From contig JBCBZK010000001.1 in NCBI GenBank assembly GCA_039815365.1, positions 1-64,000 on the forward strand: DNA of 64,000 nucleotides, in the 5' to 3' direction. Within the stretch, counting starts at the first letter, position 1; each line of letters opens with the position of its first letter. The position numbers and the translations under genes are program-made. Origin of the DNA: CALBPI01 sp039815365. Its GTDB lineage: Bacteria; Pseudomonadota; Gammaproteobacteria; Steroidobacterales; Woeseiaceae. The notes under the pieces are model-generated. The model had not been told where the DNA came from. It ran no database searches and saw only the letters and a program-made list of their open reading frames with translations. Positions 25,780 to 34,155 of the stretch are shown here, one piece after another.

Positions 25780-26817
25780 TTATTGCCAGATGACGCCGTC
25801 GCCGGCGCTTACCTGTCCGAGCTCAAACACGGCTTCGCCAGCGGCTGTCAACGTGGCGGTGGCGAGTTCGACATCTTCCGGCGCGACAATGACAACCATG
25901 CCGATGCCGCAGTTGAACGTTCTCAACAGTTCGTCCTGCGCAATATTCCCGCCGTGTTGCAGCCACGCGAATCCCGGGTGCATCGGCCAGGCATCACGTT
26001 GCAGTGTGGCGGCAAGTCCCGCCGGCAAGACACGCGGGACGTTCTCGGTCAGGCCACCGCCGGTAATGTGTGCAAGGCCGTGTACTTTGATCGCTGCGGT
26101 GAGCGCCAGAAGCGACTTGACGTAAATGCGCGTTGGCGTCATGAGCCAGTCAGCCATGGATTGACCGTTCAGCGTGGTGTCCAGCGCGCCCGGGGTCTGA
26201 TCGACAATGGCACGTATCAATGAGTAACCGTTGGAGTGGGCACCGCTCGAGGCCAAGCCGAGGATAACGTCGCCTGCGGACACTCGGCTGCCGTCCAGCA
26301 GATCGCTCCGATTGACAGCGCCCACGGCAAACCCAGCGAGATCGTAGTCGCCCGGTTGATACATGCCCGGCATCTCTGCGGTTTCGCCGCCAATCAACGC
26401 GCAACCGGCTTGCTCGCAACCATCGGCAATGCCGCTGATGACGCTTGCGGCCATCTGCTCATCCAGCGCGCCGGTTGCGAAATAGTCGAGAAAAAACAAG
26501 GGTTCGGCGCCGCTGACGACGATGTCGTTGACGCACATGGCAACGAGATCTATGCCGATGCCTGCATGAGCGCCTGTGGTACGCGCGAGCATCAGCTTGG
26601 TGCCGACACCGTCTGTACCAGACACCAACACCGGCTCGCTGAAGCGCGCCAGATCCAGCGCAAACAACCCCCCAAAGCCACCAATACCGCCCATGACTTC
26701 GGGGCGGTGTGTGCGCTTGACCCGCTCGCCAATCGCATCAACCAGGCGATTGCCGGCATCGATATCCACGCCGGCATCTTTATAGGTGAGGGCGGGTTTG
26801 TCCGTCGCTTTATTCAT
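25780..26817 (-). CDS. purM: Phosphoribosylformylglycinamidine cyclo-ligase (AIR synthetase)
   Basis: Fifth step of purine synthesis, ATP-dependent ring closure of FGAM to AIR. The 345 residues begin with LTYKDAGVDIDAGNRLVDAI and carry VSGTDGVGTKLMLA, GIDLVAMCVNDIVVSGAEPL, LIGGETAEMPGMY and AHITGGGLTENVPRVLP, all diagnostic of PurM. A minus-strand AATAAT ends 6 nt before ATG 26817. It is divergent from the DUF2066 operon across a 53-nt gap that must hold both promoters. Confidence 0.98.
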   Translation of the reverse strand: MNKATDKPALTYKDAGVDIDAGNRLVDAIGERVKRTHRPEVMGGIGGFGGLFALDLARFSEPVLVSGTDGVGTKLMLARTTGAHAGIGIDLVAMCVNDIVVSGAEPLFFLDYFATGALDEQMAASVISGIADGCEQAGCALIGGETAEMPGMYQPGDYDLAGFAVGAVNRSDLLDGSRVSAGDVILGLASSGAHSNGYSLIRAIVDQTPGALDTTLNGQSMADWLMTPTRIYVKSLLALTAAIKVHGLAHITGGGLTENVPRVLPAGLAATLQRDAWPMHPGFAWLQHGGNIAQDELLRTFNCGIGMVVIVAPEDVELATATLTAAGEAVFELGQVSAGDGVIWQ

Positions 26818-26829
26818 CCGCGAATTATT
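26818..26829 (-). promoter_or_regulatory. -10 box abutting the purM start (predicted leaderless)
   Basis: On the minus strand AATAAT (26829-26824) is followed by TCGCGG and ATG 26817. No PurR-type operator was identified by eye. Confidence 0.4.
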
Positions 26830-26836
26830 TCACAGC

Positions 26837-26870
26837 GTGACGTGCCTGCGTTAGCCGATATAATCAGAAT
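26837..26870 (+). promoter_or_regulatory. Promoter of the DUF2066-hda operon, predicted leaderless
   Basis: GTGACG (26837-26842), a 16-nt spacer and a perfect TATAAT (26859-26864) are followed by CAGAAT and ATG 26871. The expected +1 is the first base of the start codon. This is the best-formed example of the leaderless geometry in the window. Confidence 0.55.
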
Positions 26871-27944
26871 ATGAACGTAAAACGCGAAAGCCTTTCTGTA
26901 GTGATTTTCTGCTCGTTGCTGTTCTGCCTTGGTGGCACAGCGCATGCGGTCTCAATGCCGGACTTGTACACGGCGGAAGTCGCCTTTGATACGCAACGCC
27001 GCGACGGCCGACAACGCGCATATAGCGATGCGTTGGCAACGGTTTTGAGTCGTTTGACGCCGGCTGTTGCTGATGCGCGGCGCGTCGAAGCATTCGCGAA
27101 ACCGGGGCAGTTTGTGCTTGGCTACCGCGAAACGGGCGATCAACGCATGTGGGTGTCGCTGGACGGCATCGCAATCAGCGCCGAATTGCGCGGTGCGGGG
27201 TTGCCCGTTTGGGGTAGCGACAGACCGTTGACACTGGTCTGGATGGCGCTGGAGCGCAACACCGGCGAGAGAGAGCTGGTGGGCGCTGCTTCTGCACCGG
27301 GTGATACACAAGCGAATGACGTTCTGGTGGCGCTCAGACGCGACCTGATGAGCAGTGCCTCGGCCTACGGAGTCCCACTGCGCTTTCCTGTTCTAGATGA
27401 TCGGGACCGCGCTGCCGTTCAGGACAGTGACATTTGGGGCGGGTTTTCCGAGGTTATTGTCGAGGCATCGCGCCGCTATCGCGCGGACAGTGTGTTGATC
27501 GGTCGCGTGCGCGAAGCGGCGCCTGATGACATTCGCTGGAGCTGGGCATTTGCAGGTGAGTCCGAGCGCTTCCGCGGTGAGTTGCCGGTAGCGGTGCGCC
27601 GTGTCTCGCAGCGTTTGCTTGAGCAGTTTGCGAGTAGTCCTGGTGGCTCATTGAGCGTCAAGGTGCACGTTGTCGGTATCGATGGCATGGACGGTTTTGC
27701 GCGGATCAGTCGTCTGCTCAATACGCAGAGCCTTATCCAGCGAATTGATGTCGTCGCTGTTCGGGCAGACGCGATTGTCTTTGACATCGATTCGCTCACC
27801 ACACGCACCCGTCTGGCCGAGTTGTTATCCGGCAATTCGCTGGAGCAAATCGAACCTCTGGAGTCGACGATACCGAGCGCGGATCCGTTCAGCAGTGCTG
27901 ATTTGCACTTCAGAGTGCGCAGCGGCGCGGCGCCGCGTTTGTAA
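26871..27944 (+). CDS. DUF2066 domain exported protein
   Basis: A 357-residue protein of family DUF2066, function unknown, found beside purM in many gammaproteobacteria. It has a clear signal peptide (MNVKRESLSVVIFCSLLFCL then GGTAHA) and a mature region opening with LYTAEVAFDTQRRDGRQRAY, typical of the family. No lipobox and no further membrane segment, so it is probably periplasmic. It is first in an operon with the CDP-alcohol phosphatidyltransferase (one-base overlap TAATG), PerM and hda. Confidence 0.88.
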   Translation: MNVKRESLSVVIFCSLLFCLGGTAHAVSMPDLYTAEVAFDTQRRDGRQRAYSDALATVLSRLTPAVADARRVEAFAKPGQFVLGYRETGDQRMWVSLDGIAISAELRGAGLPVWGSDRPLTLVWMALERNTGERELVGAASAPGDTQANDVLVALRRDLMSSASAYGVPLRFPVLDDRDRAAVQDSDIWGGFSEVIVEASRRYRADSVLIGRVREAAPDDIRWSWAFAGESERFRGELPVAVRRVSQRLLEQFASSPGGSLSVKVHVVGIDGMDGFARISRLLNTQSLIQRIDVVAVRADAIVFDIDSLTTRTRLAELLSGNSLEQIEPLESTIPSADPFSSADLHFRVRSGAAPRL

Positions 27945-28522
27945 TGCCGATGCGCGCTGCCGGTTTGCGATGGGTGCCGAACGCAATCTCGCTCATGCGA
28001 ATCGCAATGGTGCCATTGGTGCTGGCATCGATCGCTACTGAGCGTCACTCATTGGCAGCGGGACTGTTTTTTGTGGCCGGTTTTTCCGATGGGCTTGACG
28101 GTTTTCTAGCGCGTCGTTTCGGTTGGCACACCGAGTTAGGCGCTATTCTGGATCCGATAGCGGACAAGCTGCTGCTGATCGGCACGTTCTTCGTGCTCGC
28201 GTTAACCGGCATTGTGCCGGCGTGGCTTGCGATATTGATCATCGCGCGCGATCTCGTGATTATGCTCGGCGCGATTGCCTATCATTTTCTGTACGGCGAC
28301 CTCGAAGGCAAGCCGTCCCTCGTGAGCAAACTGAACACTGCCTTGCTACTGTTGTACGTTATTTTTGTGCTGCTGAGATCGGCGCAACTGCTCCCGGCGG
28401 CTGTGCTGGAGCATCCCGCGCTTGCTTCAGGTTTGCCGGGTTTGCTGGTTGCAACCCTCGTCATCAGCACGCTTGGTTATATGCGTGAATGGATCATCCG
28501 CGCGAAGGAACACCGCAAATGA
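27944..28522 (+). CDS. CDP-alcohol phosphatidyltransferase, PgsA-like
   Basis: A 192-residue membrane enzyme of the CDP-alcohol phosphatidyltransferase family. The catalytic motif D-G-x2-A-R-x8-G-x3-D-x3-D is intact in SDGLDGFLARRFGWHTELG followed by AILDPIADK. The N-terminal WVPNAISLMRIAMVPLVLAS resembles phosphatidylglycerophosphate synthase, but the same location in other genomes often holds a PgsA paralogue of unproven substrate, so I leave the symbol blank. It overlaps its neighbours on both sides (TAATG and ATGA). Confidence 0.88.
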   Translation: MPMRAAGLRWVPNAISLMRIAMVPLVLASIATERHSLAAGLFFVAGFSDGLDGFLARRFGWHTELGAILDPIADKLLLIGTFFVLALTGIVPAWLAILIIARDLVIMLGAIAYHFLYGDLEGKPSLVSKLNTALLLLYVIFVLLRSAQLLPAAVLEHPALASGLPGLLVATLVISTLGYMREWIIRAKEHRK

Positions 28523-29706
28523 CATTAGAAACTCGCATGCTCTGGCTCGGTGGTGTTGGTCTTGCCGGTCTGCTGCTGTACTTGCTGTCCCCGGTGCTAA
28601 CGCCATTCATCGCCGCGGCGTTGCTGGCTTACGTCGGTGATCCCCTCGCAGATCGTCTGCAGGCGATGCGCATGCCACGACCGATGGCCGTGCTGAGTGT
28701 GTTCGTGCTCACGTTCCTGGTGCTCGCAGGACTGGTGTTGTTGCTTGTGCCGCTCGTGCGCTCGCAGGCCAGTGCCTTGTTGGATGTTCTGCCGCGCTAC
28801 ATTGAGCTGCTGGAAAATCGTGTCTGGCCGCACATTGCGCAATATGTTCAGCCCGAAGGTGACGACACGAAGCTCGGTCTGACTGCGTTGCTGGAACAGT
28901 TCGGGTCAACAGCTGGCACGATCGGCGGCGGTATACTCGCGTCGCTGTCGCGCTCTGGCAGCGCCTTGCTGACAATGGTCGTCAATCTTGCGTTGATTCC
29001 GATCCTGACGTTTTACCTGTTGCGTGATTGGGACACGATCATCGCGCGCATTGGTGCGTTGATTCCATCGGCAAACCGACCTGCCGTGTTGGATTTGGCC
29101 AAACAAACCGACAACACACTGGCGGCTTTTCTACGCGGTCAGCTGATGGTCATGATCGGCCTGGCTGTTATGTACACCGTGGGTCTGTCTCTTATCGGGT
29201 TGCAGTTTGCACTGGCGATCGGTGTCGTCGCCGGGTTGGTGAGTTTCGTGCCATACCTGGGTTTGATCTTCGGTATCGGATTGGCCGGTCTTACCGCGAT
29301 TAACGCACCCGACGGCGGCCCGCTATTGCTGCTACTGGTCATCGCCGTATTCACCGCGGCGCAATTTATCGAAGGCTCCGTGCTGACGCCAAAGTTAGTC
29401 GGCGATCAAATTGGTCTGCACCCGGTACTCGTGATCTTCGCCGTCATGGCCTTTGGTCAGTTGTTTGGCTTTTTCGGCATCCTGCTGGCGTTACCCGCGG
29501 CTGCAGTGATCGCCGTGTTCGTTCGCTATGCCTATGATAATTACCTGCGCGAACACCCCGAAGCCGCCGAGTTTATCGAAGCGCACGATGGCGTCGCTGA
29601 CGGCGCGCCGCAAGCGGATACCGACCACAGTGGGGACGACAGCGCGTCGGACACGTCAGCCGATGCGAGTGCTTCGCAAAAAACACCACCCGATGCGCCC
29701 GAGTGA
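28519..29706 (+). CDS. perM: AI-2E family transporter, PerM type
   Basis: A 395-residue polytopic membrane protein of the AI-2E/PerM family with about eight hydrophobic segments; transported substrates are known for only a few members. Start ATG 28519 overlaps the upstream stop in ATGA. Family stretches are LTPFIAAALLAYVGDPLADR, LIPILTFYLLRDWDTII, a long SFVPYLGLIFGIGLAGLTA segment and FIEGSVLTPKLVGDQIGLHP. The C-terminus is a hydrophilic, Asp/Ser/Ala-rich tail of about 45 residues. The last 14 nt overlap hda. Confidence 0.88.
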   Translation: MTLETRMLWLGGVGLAGLLLYLLSPVLTPFIAAALLAYVGDPLADRLQAMRMPRPMAVLSVFVLTFLVLAGLVLLLVPLVRSQASALLDVLPRYIELLENRVWPHIAQYVQPEGDDTKLGLTALLEQFGSTAGTIGGGILASLSRSGSALLTMVVNLALIPILTFYLLRDWDTIIARIGALIPSANRPAVLDLAKQTDNTLAAFLRGQLMVMIGLAVMYTVGLSLIGLQFALAIGVVAGLVSFVPYLGLIFGIGLAGLTAINAPDGGPLLLLLVIAVFTAAQFIEGSVLTPKLVGDQIGLHPVLVIFAVMAFGQLFGFFGILLALPAAAVIAVFVRYAYDNYLREHPEAAEFIEAHDGVADGAPQADTDHSGDDSASDTSADASASQKTPPDAPE

Positions 29707-30388
29707 TCGCTCGCGGCAGATACCTCTGCCTGTCTCATTAGCCGTAGAAGCGCGCTTTCAGACGTACTATGCCGGTGCTAACGCGTCGGCCATTGCAGCG
29801 CTGCAAGACTTACCTTCACCGGGCATTTGGCTTGCATCGCAAGTCGGTTGCGGACGCAGTCATTTGTTGCAGGCCGTAGCGGCATCCCATCCGGCAGGTA
29901 ACGCCATGTACTTGCCTCTGACTCGTGAGCTGCCAGCCGCGTCAATCACCGGCTTTGCGGTAGATGCAGTCGTCTGTCTCGACGACGTGCATGTGGTTGC
30001 GGGCGATGCTGCCTGGGAACAGGCGCTGTTTGCATTGTACGAGACGCTATTCAGCGGTGGTGGTCGATTGTTAGTGAGCGCGGATGACCGGCCTGCGCAA
30101 ACCGGGTTCGTATTGCCTGATCTTGTTAGTCGGTTTGCATCGCTTGCGTTCTACCAACTACAGCCGCTCAGTGACGATGCGCTGATTGACGCATTGCAAC
30201 TGCGGGCTCGTTTCCGTGGTCTTGAGTTGCCGGACGCCGCCGCGGCGTTTTTGATCAAGCGATTGCCACGCGAGCCAGCTGCATTGTTTGAATGGTTGCG
30301 CAAGCTCGATCTTGAGTCTTTGTCGGCGCAGCGGCGACTGACCTTGCCATTCGTGCGCGACACGCTCGCAAAGCTGCTCGAGCAATAG
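29693..30388 (+). CDS. hda: Regulatory inactivator of DnaA (DnaA-homologous protein)
   Basis: Short DnaA-like AAA+ protein that, with the DNA-loaded sliding clamp, stimulates ATP hydrolysis on DnaA to limit re-initiation. Start ATG 29693 gives 231 residues, near the usual size. Near the N-terminus QIPLPVSL is the clamp-binding motif region, followed by the modified P-loop VGCGRSHLLQAV typical of Hda, Walker B VVCLDDVHVV, and sensor-region LPDLVSRFASLAFYQLQPL. It lacks the DnaA DNA-binding domain. Last gene of the DUF2066 operon. Confidence 0.93.
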   Translation: MRPSDRSRQIPLPVSLAVEARFQTYYAGANASAIAALQDLPSPGIWLASQVGCGRSHLLQAVAASHPAGNAMYLPLTRELPAASITGFAVDAVVCLDDVHVVAGDAAWEQALFALYETLFSGGGRLLVSADDRPAQTGFVLPDLVSRFASLAFYQLQPLSDDALIDALQLRARFRGLELPDAAAAFLIKRLPREPAALFEWLRKLDLESLSAQRRLTLPFVRDTLAKLLEQ

Positions 30389-30400
30389 GGTCTTGCAGTG

Positions 30401-30757
30401 CTACGGCTCGTCGGGTTTCGGCGGGGCCGGCATCGTCCGAATAGCGGGAATCAGCAAAAAGAAAGCGGCCAGAGACACGACGGCTAACGCGCTTGCCGTT
30501 GCAAAGCTGTCCGGGTTGGCGATCGCGTCCATCAGCCCGAGGCTTGCGTAGCCGACCGTTCCCAGCAAGGCGAGCAGGAACGCATTGCGCGTTGGCGCGC
30601 GCAAGCCGGGCAGCAACATCACAAACGGTGCTAGCAAAATCAGCCAAGCGATCACGTGCACTGACTGTCGCGCATCCCACAGCCAAAACGTGGTCATGGC
30701 CATCAGCGCGAGCCAGGAGGCAATGCCGATCATGCGTCGTCGCTCTGCGCTGATCAT
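30401..30757 (-). CDS. DUF2069 family small membrane protein
   Basis: A 118-residue protein with four hydrophobic segments (WLALMAMTTFWLWDA, VHVIAWLILLAPFVMLLPGL, FLLALLGTVGYASLGLMDAI, ALAVVSLAAFFLLIPAI), matching DUF2069, whose function is unknown. Its start overlaps the wrbA stop in ATGA, and the wrbA-DUF2069 order facing hda is common in gammaproteobacteria. The downstream junction with hda is only 12 nt and holds no clear terminator. Confidence 0.85.
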   Translation of the reverse strand: MISAERRRMIGIASWLALMAMTTFWLWDARQSVHVIAWLILLAPFVMLLPGLRAPTRNAFLLALLGTVGYASLGLMDAIANPDSFATASALAVVSLAAFFLLIPAIRTMPAPPKPDEP

Positions 30758-31350
30758 TCGTCGAACAAGCGCACGGCGATGTCGGCAACGCGGCGTCCGT
30801 GCGCAAATGCCAGTTTGCGCTCGGCGTCCGTTAATCGTCCGGCTTGGTCGCTGCCGGCGACCTGGCTGGCGCCGTACGGTGTGCCGCCAGACTGAGTGGT
30901 TGTTAACTCAGGCTCGCTATACGGGATTCCGGTAATCAGCATGCCATGGTGCAGCAGTGGGATGGCCATGCTGAGCAACGTCGACTCCTGGCCGCCGTGC
31001 ATGGATGTCGACGACGTAAACACGCCGCCAGGCTTGCCACTTAGCGCTCCGGAAAGCCATTCACCACTTGTGCCATCGAGAAAATATTTCATTGCCGATG
31101 ACATGTTGCCGAACCGGGTGGGGCTGCCGATAAGCAAGCCGTGGCATTGCGCGAGTTCCGTTCGGCTGACATACGGCGGGCCGTCTTCTGGAACAGCAGC
31201 GATGGATTTTTCGCTCTTTGCCGAGACCGGCGGCACGCAGCGTAGCCAGCTTTCGGCGGCGCTGACCGAGTCAACGCCGCGGCAAATTTCGCGCGCAAGC
31301 GCCTCGGTGGAGCCATGTTGGGAATAAAAAACAACGAGTATTGGATGCAT
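30754..31350 (-). CDS. wrbA: WrbA-family NAD(P)H:quinone oxidoreductase
   Basis: A 198-residue flavodoxin-fold FMN protein that reduces quinones by two electrons. The FMN phosphate loop is YSQHGSTEALAREI, followed by GSPTRFGNMSSAMKYFLDGT and VFTSSTSMHGGQESTLLSM, all characteristic of the family. Start ATG 31350 is preferred over a frame reaching 31398 because the flavodoxin strand begins 4 residues in and a -10 box lies just upstream. Substrate choice cannot be judged from sequence alone. Confidence 0.9.
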   Translation of the reverse strand: MHPILVVFYSQHGSTEALAREICRGVDSVSAAESWLRCVPPVSAKSEKSIAAVPEDGPPYVSRTELAQCHGLLIGSPTRFGNMSSAMKYFLDGTSGEWLSGALSGKPGGVFTSSTSMHGGQESTLLSMAIPLLHHGMLITGIPYSEPELTTTQSGGTPYGASQVAGSDQAGRLTDAERKLAFAHGRRVADIAVRLFDE

Positions 31351-31363
31351 GTTTATAAGTATG
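31351..31363 (-). promoter_or_regulatory. -10 box abutting the wrbA start (predicted leaderless)
   Basis: On the minus strand CATACT (31363-31358) is followed by TATAAAC and ATG 31350. A register shift onto the adjacent A/T-rich bases is possible. Confidence 0.35.
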
Positions 31364-31439
31364 CCAGCAAAAAGGTCATGTTGGCCAAGCGCTTGCATTG
31401 CTTGACGGTCGCCGTCTGCGCTTGGTAGCTTTCGCCGTT

Positions 31440-31781
31440 ATGAGACGCAATACTCGATTCTTCAGCGCCGCATTGGCGGCTATCGTGTGCCTGGCTTTGA
31501 ACGCTTGTGCTTCGGTACCGCCGCCGATTCAGGACATGAGTGATGCGCGCCTGGCCATCGGTGCAGCACGTGATGCAGGCGCAGCGAAACATGCGCCAGT
31601 GATGCTCGAGGACGCAACGATCTTGCTGCGTAGTGCCGAGCAAAATATTGAGCGTCGCGCTTACGCGGCTGCGCGTCGTGATGCAAAGCTCGCCAAATCG
31701 ATGGCGACCGATGCGCGAGTGGCGGCTGAGTCTGCCAGCAATAAGCAACCTCGCGCGACGGAACAACCGCTCAAAGAGTAA
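31440..31781 (+). CDS. DUF4398-type small lipoprotein
   Basis: A 113-residue predicted outer-membrane or periplasmic lipoprotein. ATG 31440 is followed by MRRNTRFFSAALAAIVCLAL and a lipobox LNAC. The mature part is one long Ala-rich helix resembling DUF4398 (MSDARLAIGAARDAGAAKHA, then EQNIERRAYAAARRDAKLAK). TTGACG (31402-31407) 18 nt before TAGCTT (31426-31431) may be its promoter, ending close to the start. It converges with the lytic transglycosylase gene 24 nt away. Function unknown. Confidence 0.75.
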   Translation: MRRNTRFFSAALAAIVCLALNACASVPPPIQDMSDARLAIGAARDAGAAKHAPVMLEDATILLRSAEQNIERRAYAAARRDAKLAKSMATDARVAAESASNKQPRATEQPLKE

Positions 31782-31805
31782 TCAGTGCGCCGCGCGCATT
31801 GCTAA

Positions 31806-32378
31806 CTAGCGCGAATGCCACCTGCGGCGCAGACGATCCAGTACTTTCCCTGAATATTTACGGCTACCAAGGCTGCCGTTGTAGCGCGCCAGGGCTCTAT
31901 GTAAGTTGCCATTCTCGCGATCATAGTAGTGGCGCAGAATGGTGCACCCCATGCGGATGTTGGTATCGATATCGAACAGACTGTCGTTAGGAGCGCCAAT
32001 CTCGTCTAACCAGAAAGGCATGACTTGCATCAATCCTCTGGCGCCTGCGTAGGAAATCGCGAAGCGATCGAAATTGCTTTCGACCTCCATAACCGCCAGC
32101 ACCAGTTCAGGCGGCAAATCCACGCGTTTGGCCTCGCGATGTACGCCTTGCAAAATCTGGATGCGTTCGTCTGCGTCTTTGACGCGTTTGCCAAGCCGAT
32201 CTGACATGTCCTTGAGCCAGACTTCGGCCGCAAACCGATCTTCGAATGTGGTCGCCTGCTCGGCCGCCAAACGCAGTGCTTTGGCAAGCTCGGCGTCTGG
32301 CGTTGTTGATTTGGCTGCTAGCACCGGACCGGCAAGCAGAGCCAGTATCGCCGTACCTATTGTGATGTATCGCCGCAT
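31806..32378 (-). CDS. Lytic transglycosylase, SLT domain
   Basis: A 190-residue exported murein lytic transglycosylase. A signal peptide (MRRYITIGTAILALLAGPVL, cleaved near AA-K) is followed by a helical linker and a GEWL-like SLT domain: the catalytic Glu lies in PELVLAVMEVESNFDRFAIS, followed by YAGARGLMQVMPFW and ALARYNGSLGSRKYSGKVL. It should cleave glycan strands with 1,6-anhydro product formation in the periplasm. Located 14 nt downstream of proS, a common pairing. Confidence 0.9.
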   Translation of the reverse strand: MRRYITIGTAILALLAGPVLAAKSTTPDAELAKALRLAAEQATTFEDRFAAEVWLKDMSDRLGKRVKDADERIQILQGVHREAKRVDLPPELVLAVMEVESNFDRFAISYAGARGLMQVMPFWLDEIGAPNDSLFDIDTNIRMGCTILRHYYDRENGNLHRALARYNGSLGSRKYSGKVLDRLRRRWHSR

Positions 32379-32392
32379 ACCATTACGTTAAA

Positions 32393-34087
32393 TCAACCAA
32401 GCCCGATTCGCTTGAGAACTTCATCACGATTCAGCATTTCATTCGCCTCTGCGCTGCGCGCCCGATACTCGTAGATACCGTCTGCGAGCCCGCGTTCCCC
32501 GATGACGACACGGTGGGGTATACCCAGCAACTCCGCGTCGGCGAATTTGATGCCTGGACGAGCCGGACGGTCGTCCATCAGCACGTCAACGCCTTGATCA
32601 ATCAGTTCTGCATACAGCGCATCCGTCGCATCAGCGACAGTTTGTGAGCGGTGCCCGTTAATGGGCACGAGAACCACGTGCCATGGTGCCAGCGGTTCTG
32701 GCCAGATGATGCCGTTCTCATCGTGGTTTTGCTCGATAGCGGCAGCAACCACACGGGTAATACCGATGCCATAGCAACCCATCGAAACCGCTACTGACTG
32801 GCCGTCTTCCCCTTGCACTGTTGCGCCCAGCGCTTCTGAGTATTTTGTACCTAGTTGGAAAATATGGCCGACCTCAATGCCGCGCGCGATTGACAGCGCA
32901 CCTCCGCCATTGGGTGACGGGTCCCCGGCAACAACGTTGCGCAGGTCGACTGAGGATGTGTGTGGCGTATCTCTGTGCCAGTTCACACCTGTGAGGTGAA
33001 CGTGTTTTTCGTTCGCGCCACAAGCGAAATCCGACAGTGCTGCGGCCGCGTGATCCACAAGCACCGGAATGCTCAGGCCGACCGGGCCCACCGACCCTGG
33101 CGGCGCGCCGGTTGCCGCAACCACGTCTGCTGGCTCGGACATCTTGAGCGGCACAGCGACGGCACTTTGCGCGGATGCTTTTACGGCGTTGAGCTCATGA
33201 TCACCGCGCAATACCAATGCGACCGGTCCGTCAGTGCCATCGACAATCAGTGTCTTGACCATCTGATTTGGCGGCACAGACATCGCTGTACTGGCATCTT
33301 CGATCGTCTTTGCGCCCGGAGTTGCGACGCGCTCAATCTCTTTCGTTGGCGCCGCAGCTTGGGGTAACGCATGCGTTGGTGTCAGTTCGACATTGGCGGC
33401 GTAACCATCGTCATTGCAATACGCAATGGCGTCCTCTCCCGAGTCGGCCAGCACGTGAAATTCCTGCGAACGCGCGCCGCCAATTTCGCCACTGTCCGCA
33501 TCGACCTTGCGAAAGGTAAGCCCCATGCGCGTGAACGCGCGGTCGTAAGCCGTGGCCATATCGTTGTAGCTGGATTCGAGCGACGCCTGATCGAGGTTGA
33601 ACGAATACGCGTCTTTCATAATGAACTCACGTGAGCGCATTACGCCAAACCGCGGCCGTATTTCATCTCGAAACTTTGTCTGGATCTGATACCACGTCAC
33701 TGGCAGGTCCTTGTAGGAACGAAGCTCCCGACGCGCGACATCCGTAATGACTTCTTCATGTGTCGGTCCGACGCAAAACTGGCGATCATGGCGATCGCTC
33801 ATCCGCAGCAACAACGGCCCATATTGCTGCCACCGACCTGATTCTTCCCACAATTCGGCGGGTTGTACGGATGGCATCAGCAGCTCAAGTCCGCCAACAC
33901 GATTCATTTCTTCGCGAACGATGGCCTCTACCTTGCGCAATACCCGTAACCCGAGTGGCATCCACGTAAAGATGCCCGACGTCAGGCGCCGGATCATGCC
34001 AGTCCGTAGCATCAGTTTGTGGCTGACGACCTCTGCCTCGCTTGGGTCTTCCTTAAGGGTTTTCAGATTGATCTGGGATACTTTCAT
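32393..34087 (-). CDS. proS: Prolyl-tRNA synthetase, bacterial type with editing domain
   Basis: Class II synthetase charging tRNA-Pro; 564 residues, the bacterial architecture. Motif 1 region is SGIFTWMPLGLRVLRKVEAI, motif 2 region KFRDEIRPRFGVMRSREFIM, the inserted editing (INS) domain spans about 225-390 (KTLIVDGTDGPVALVLRGDH), and motif 3 plus the anticodon-binding domain close the protein (GCYGIGITRVVAAAIEQNHD). No Shine-Dalgarno is apparent before ATG 34087; a minus-strand TATCAA about 12 nt upstream could give a very short leader. Confidence 0.98.
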   Translation of the reverse strand: MKVSQINLKTLKEDPSEAEVVSHKLMLRTGMIRRLTSGIFTWMPLGLRVLRKVEAIVREEMNRVGGLELLMPSVQPAELWEESGRWQQYGPLLLRMSDRHDRQFCVGPTHEEVITDVARRELRSYKDLPVTWYQIQTKFRDEIRPRFGVMRSREFIMKDAYSFNLDQASLESSYNDMATAYDRAFTRMGLTFRKVDADSGEIGGARSQEFHVLADSGEDAIAYCNDDGYAANVELTPTHALPQAAAPTKEIERVATPGAKTIEDASTAMSVPPNQMVKTLIVDGTDGPVALVLRGDHELNAVKASAQSAVAVPLKMSEPADVVAATGAPPGSVGPVGLSIPVLVDHAAAALSDFACGANEKHVHLTGVNWHRDTPHTSSVDLRNVVAGDPSPNGGGALSIARGIEVGHIFQLGTKYSEALGATVQGEDGQSVAVSMGCYGIGITRVVAAAIEQNHDENGIIWPEPLAPWHVVLVPINGHRSQTVADATDALYAELIDQGVDVLMDDRPARPGIKFADAELLGIPHRVVIGERGLADGIYEYRARSAEANEMLNRDEVLKRIGLG

Positions 34088-34143
34088 GTCGGGTTCACGT
34101 TGATAATTGCCCGCGCATTGTAACGATCTACGCTTGCTCGCGG

Positions 34144-34155
34144 TACACTTGCCGC
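34144..34155 (+). promoter_or_regulatory. -10 box abutting the PSD-like gene start (predicted leaderless)
   Basis: TACACT (34144-34149), then TGCCGC, then ATG 34156. The -35 region is weak. Confidence 0.4.

Noticed and set aside
32379..32390. TAACGT 6 nt before the lytic transglycosylase start
   Set aside because: Poor -10 match, and the gene lies 14 nt behind proS, so readthrough is the simpler explanation.
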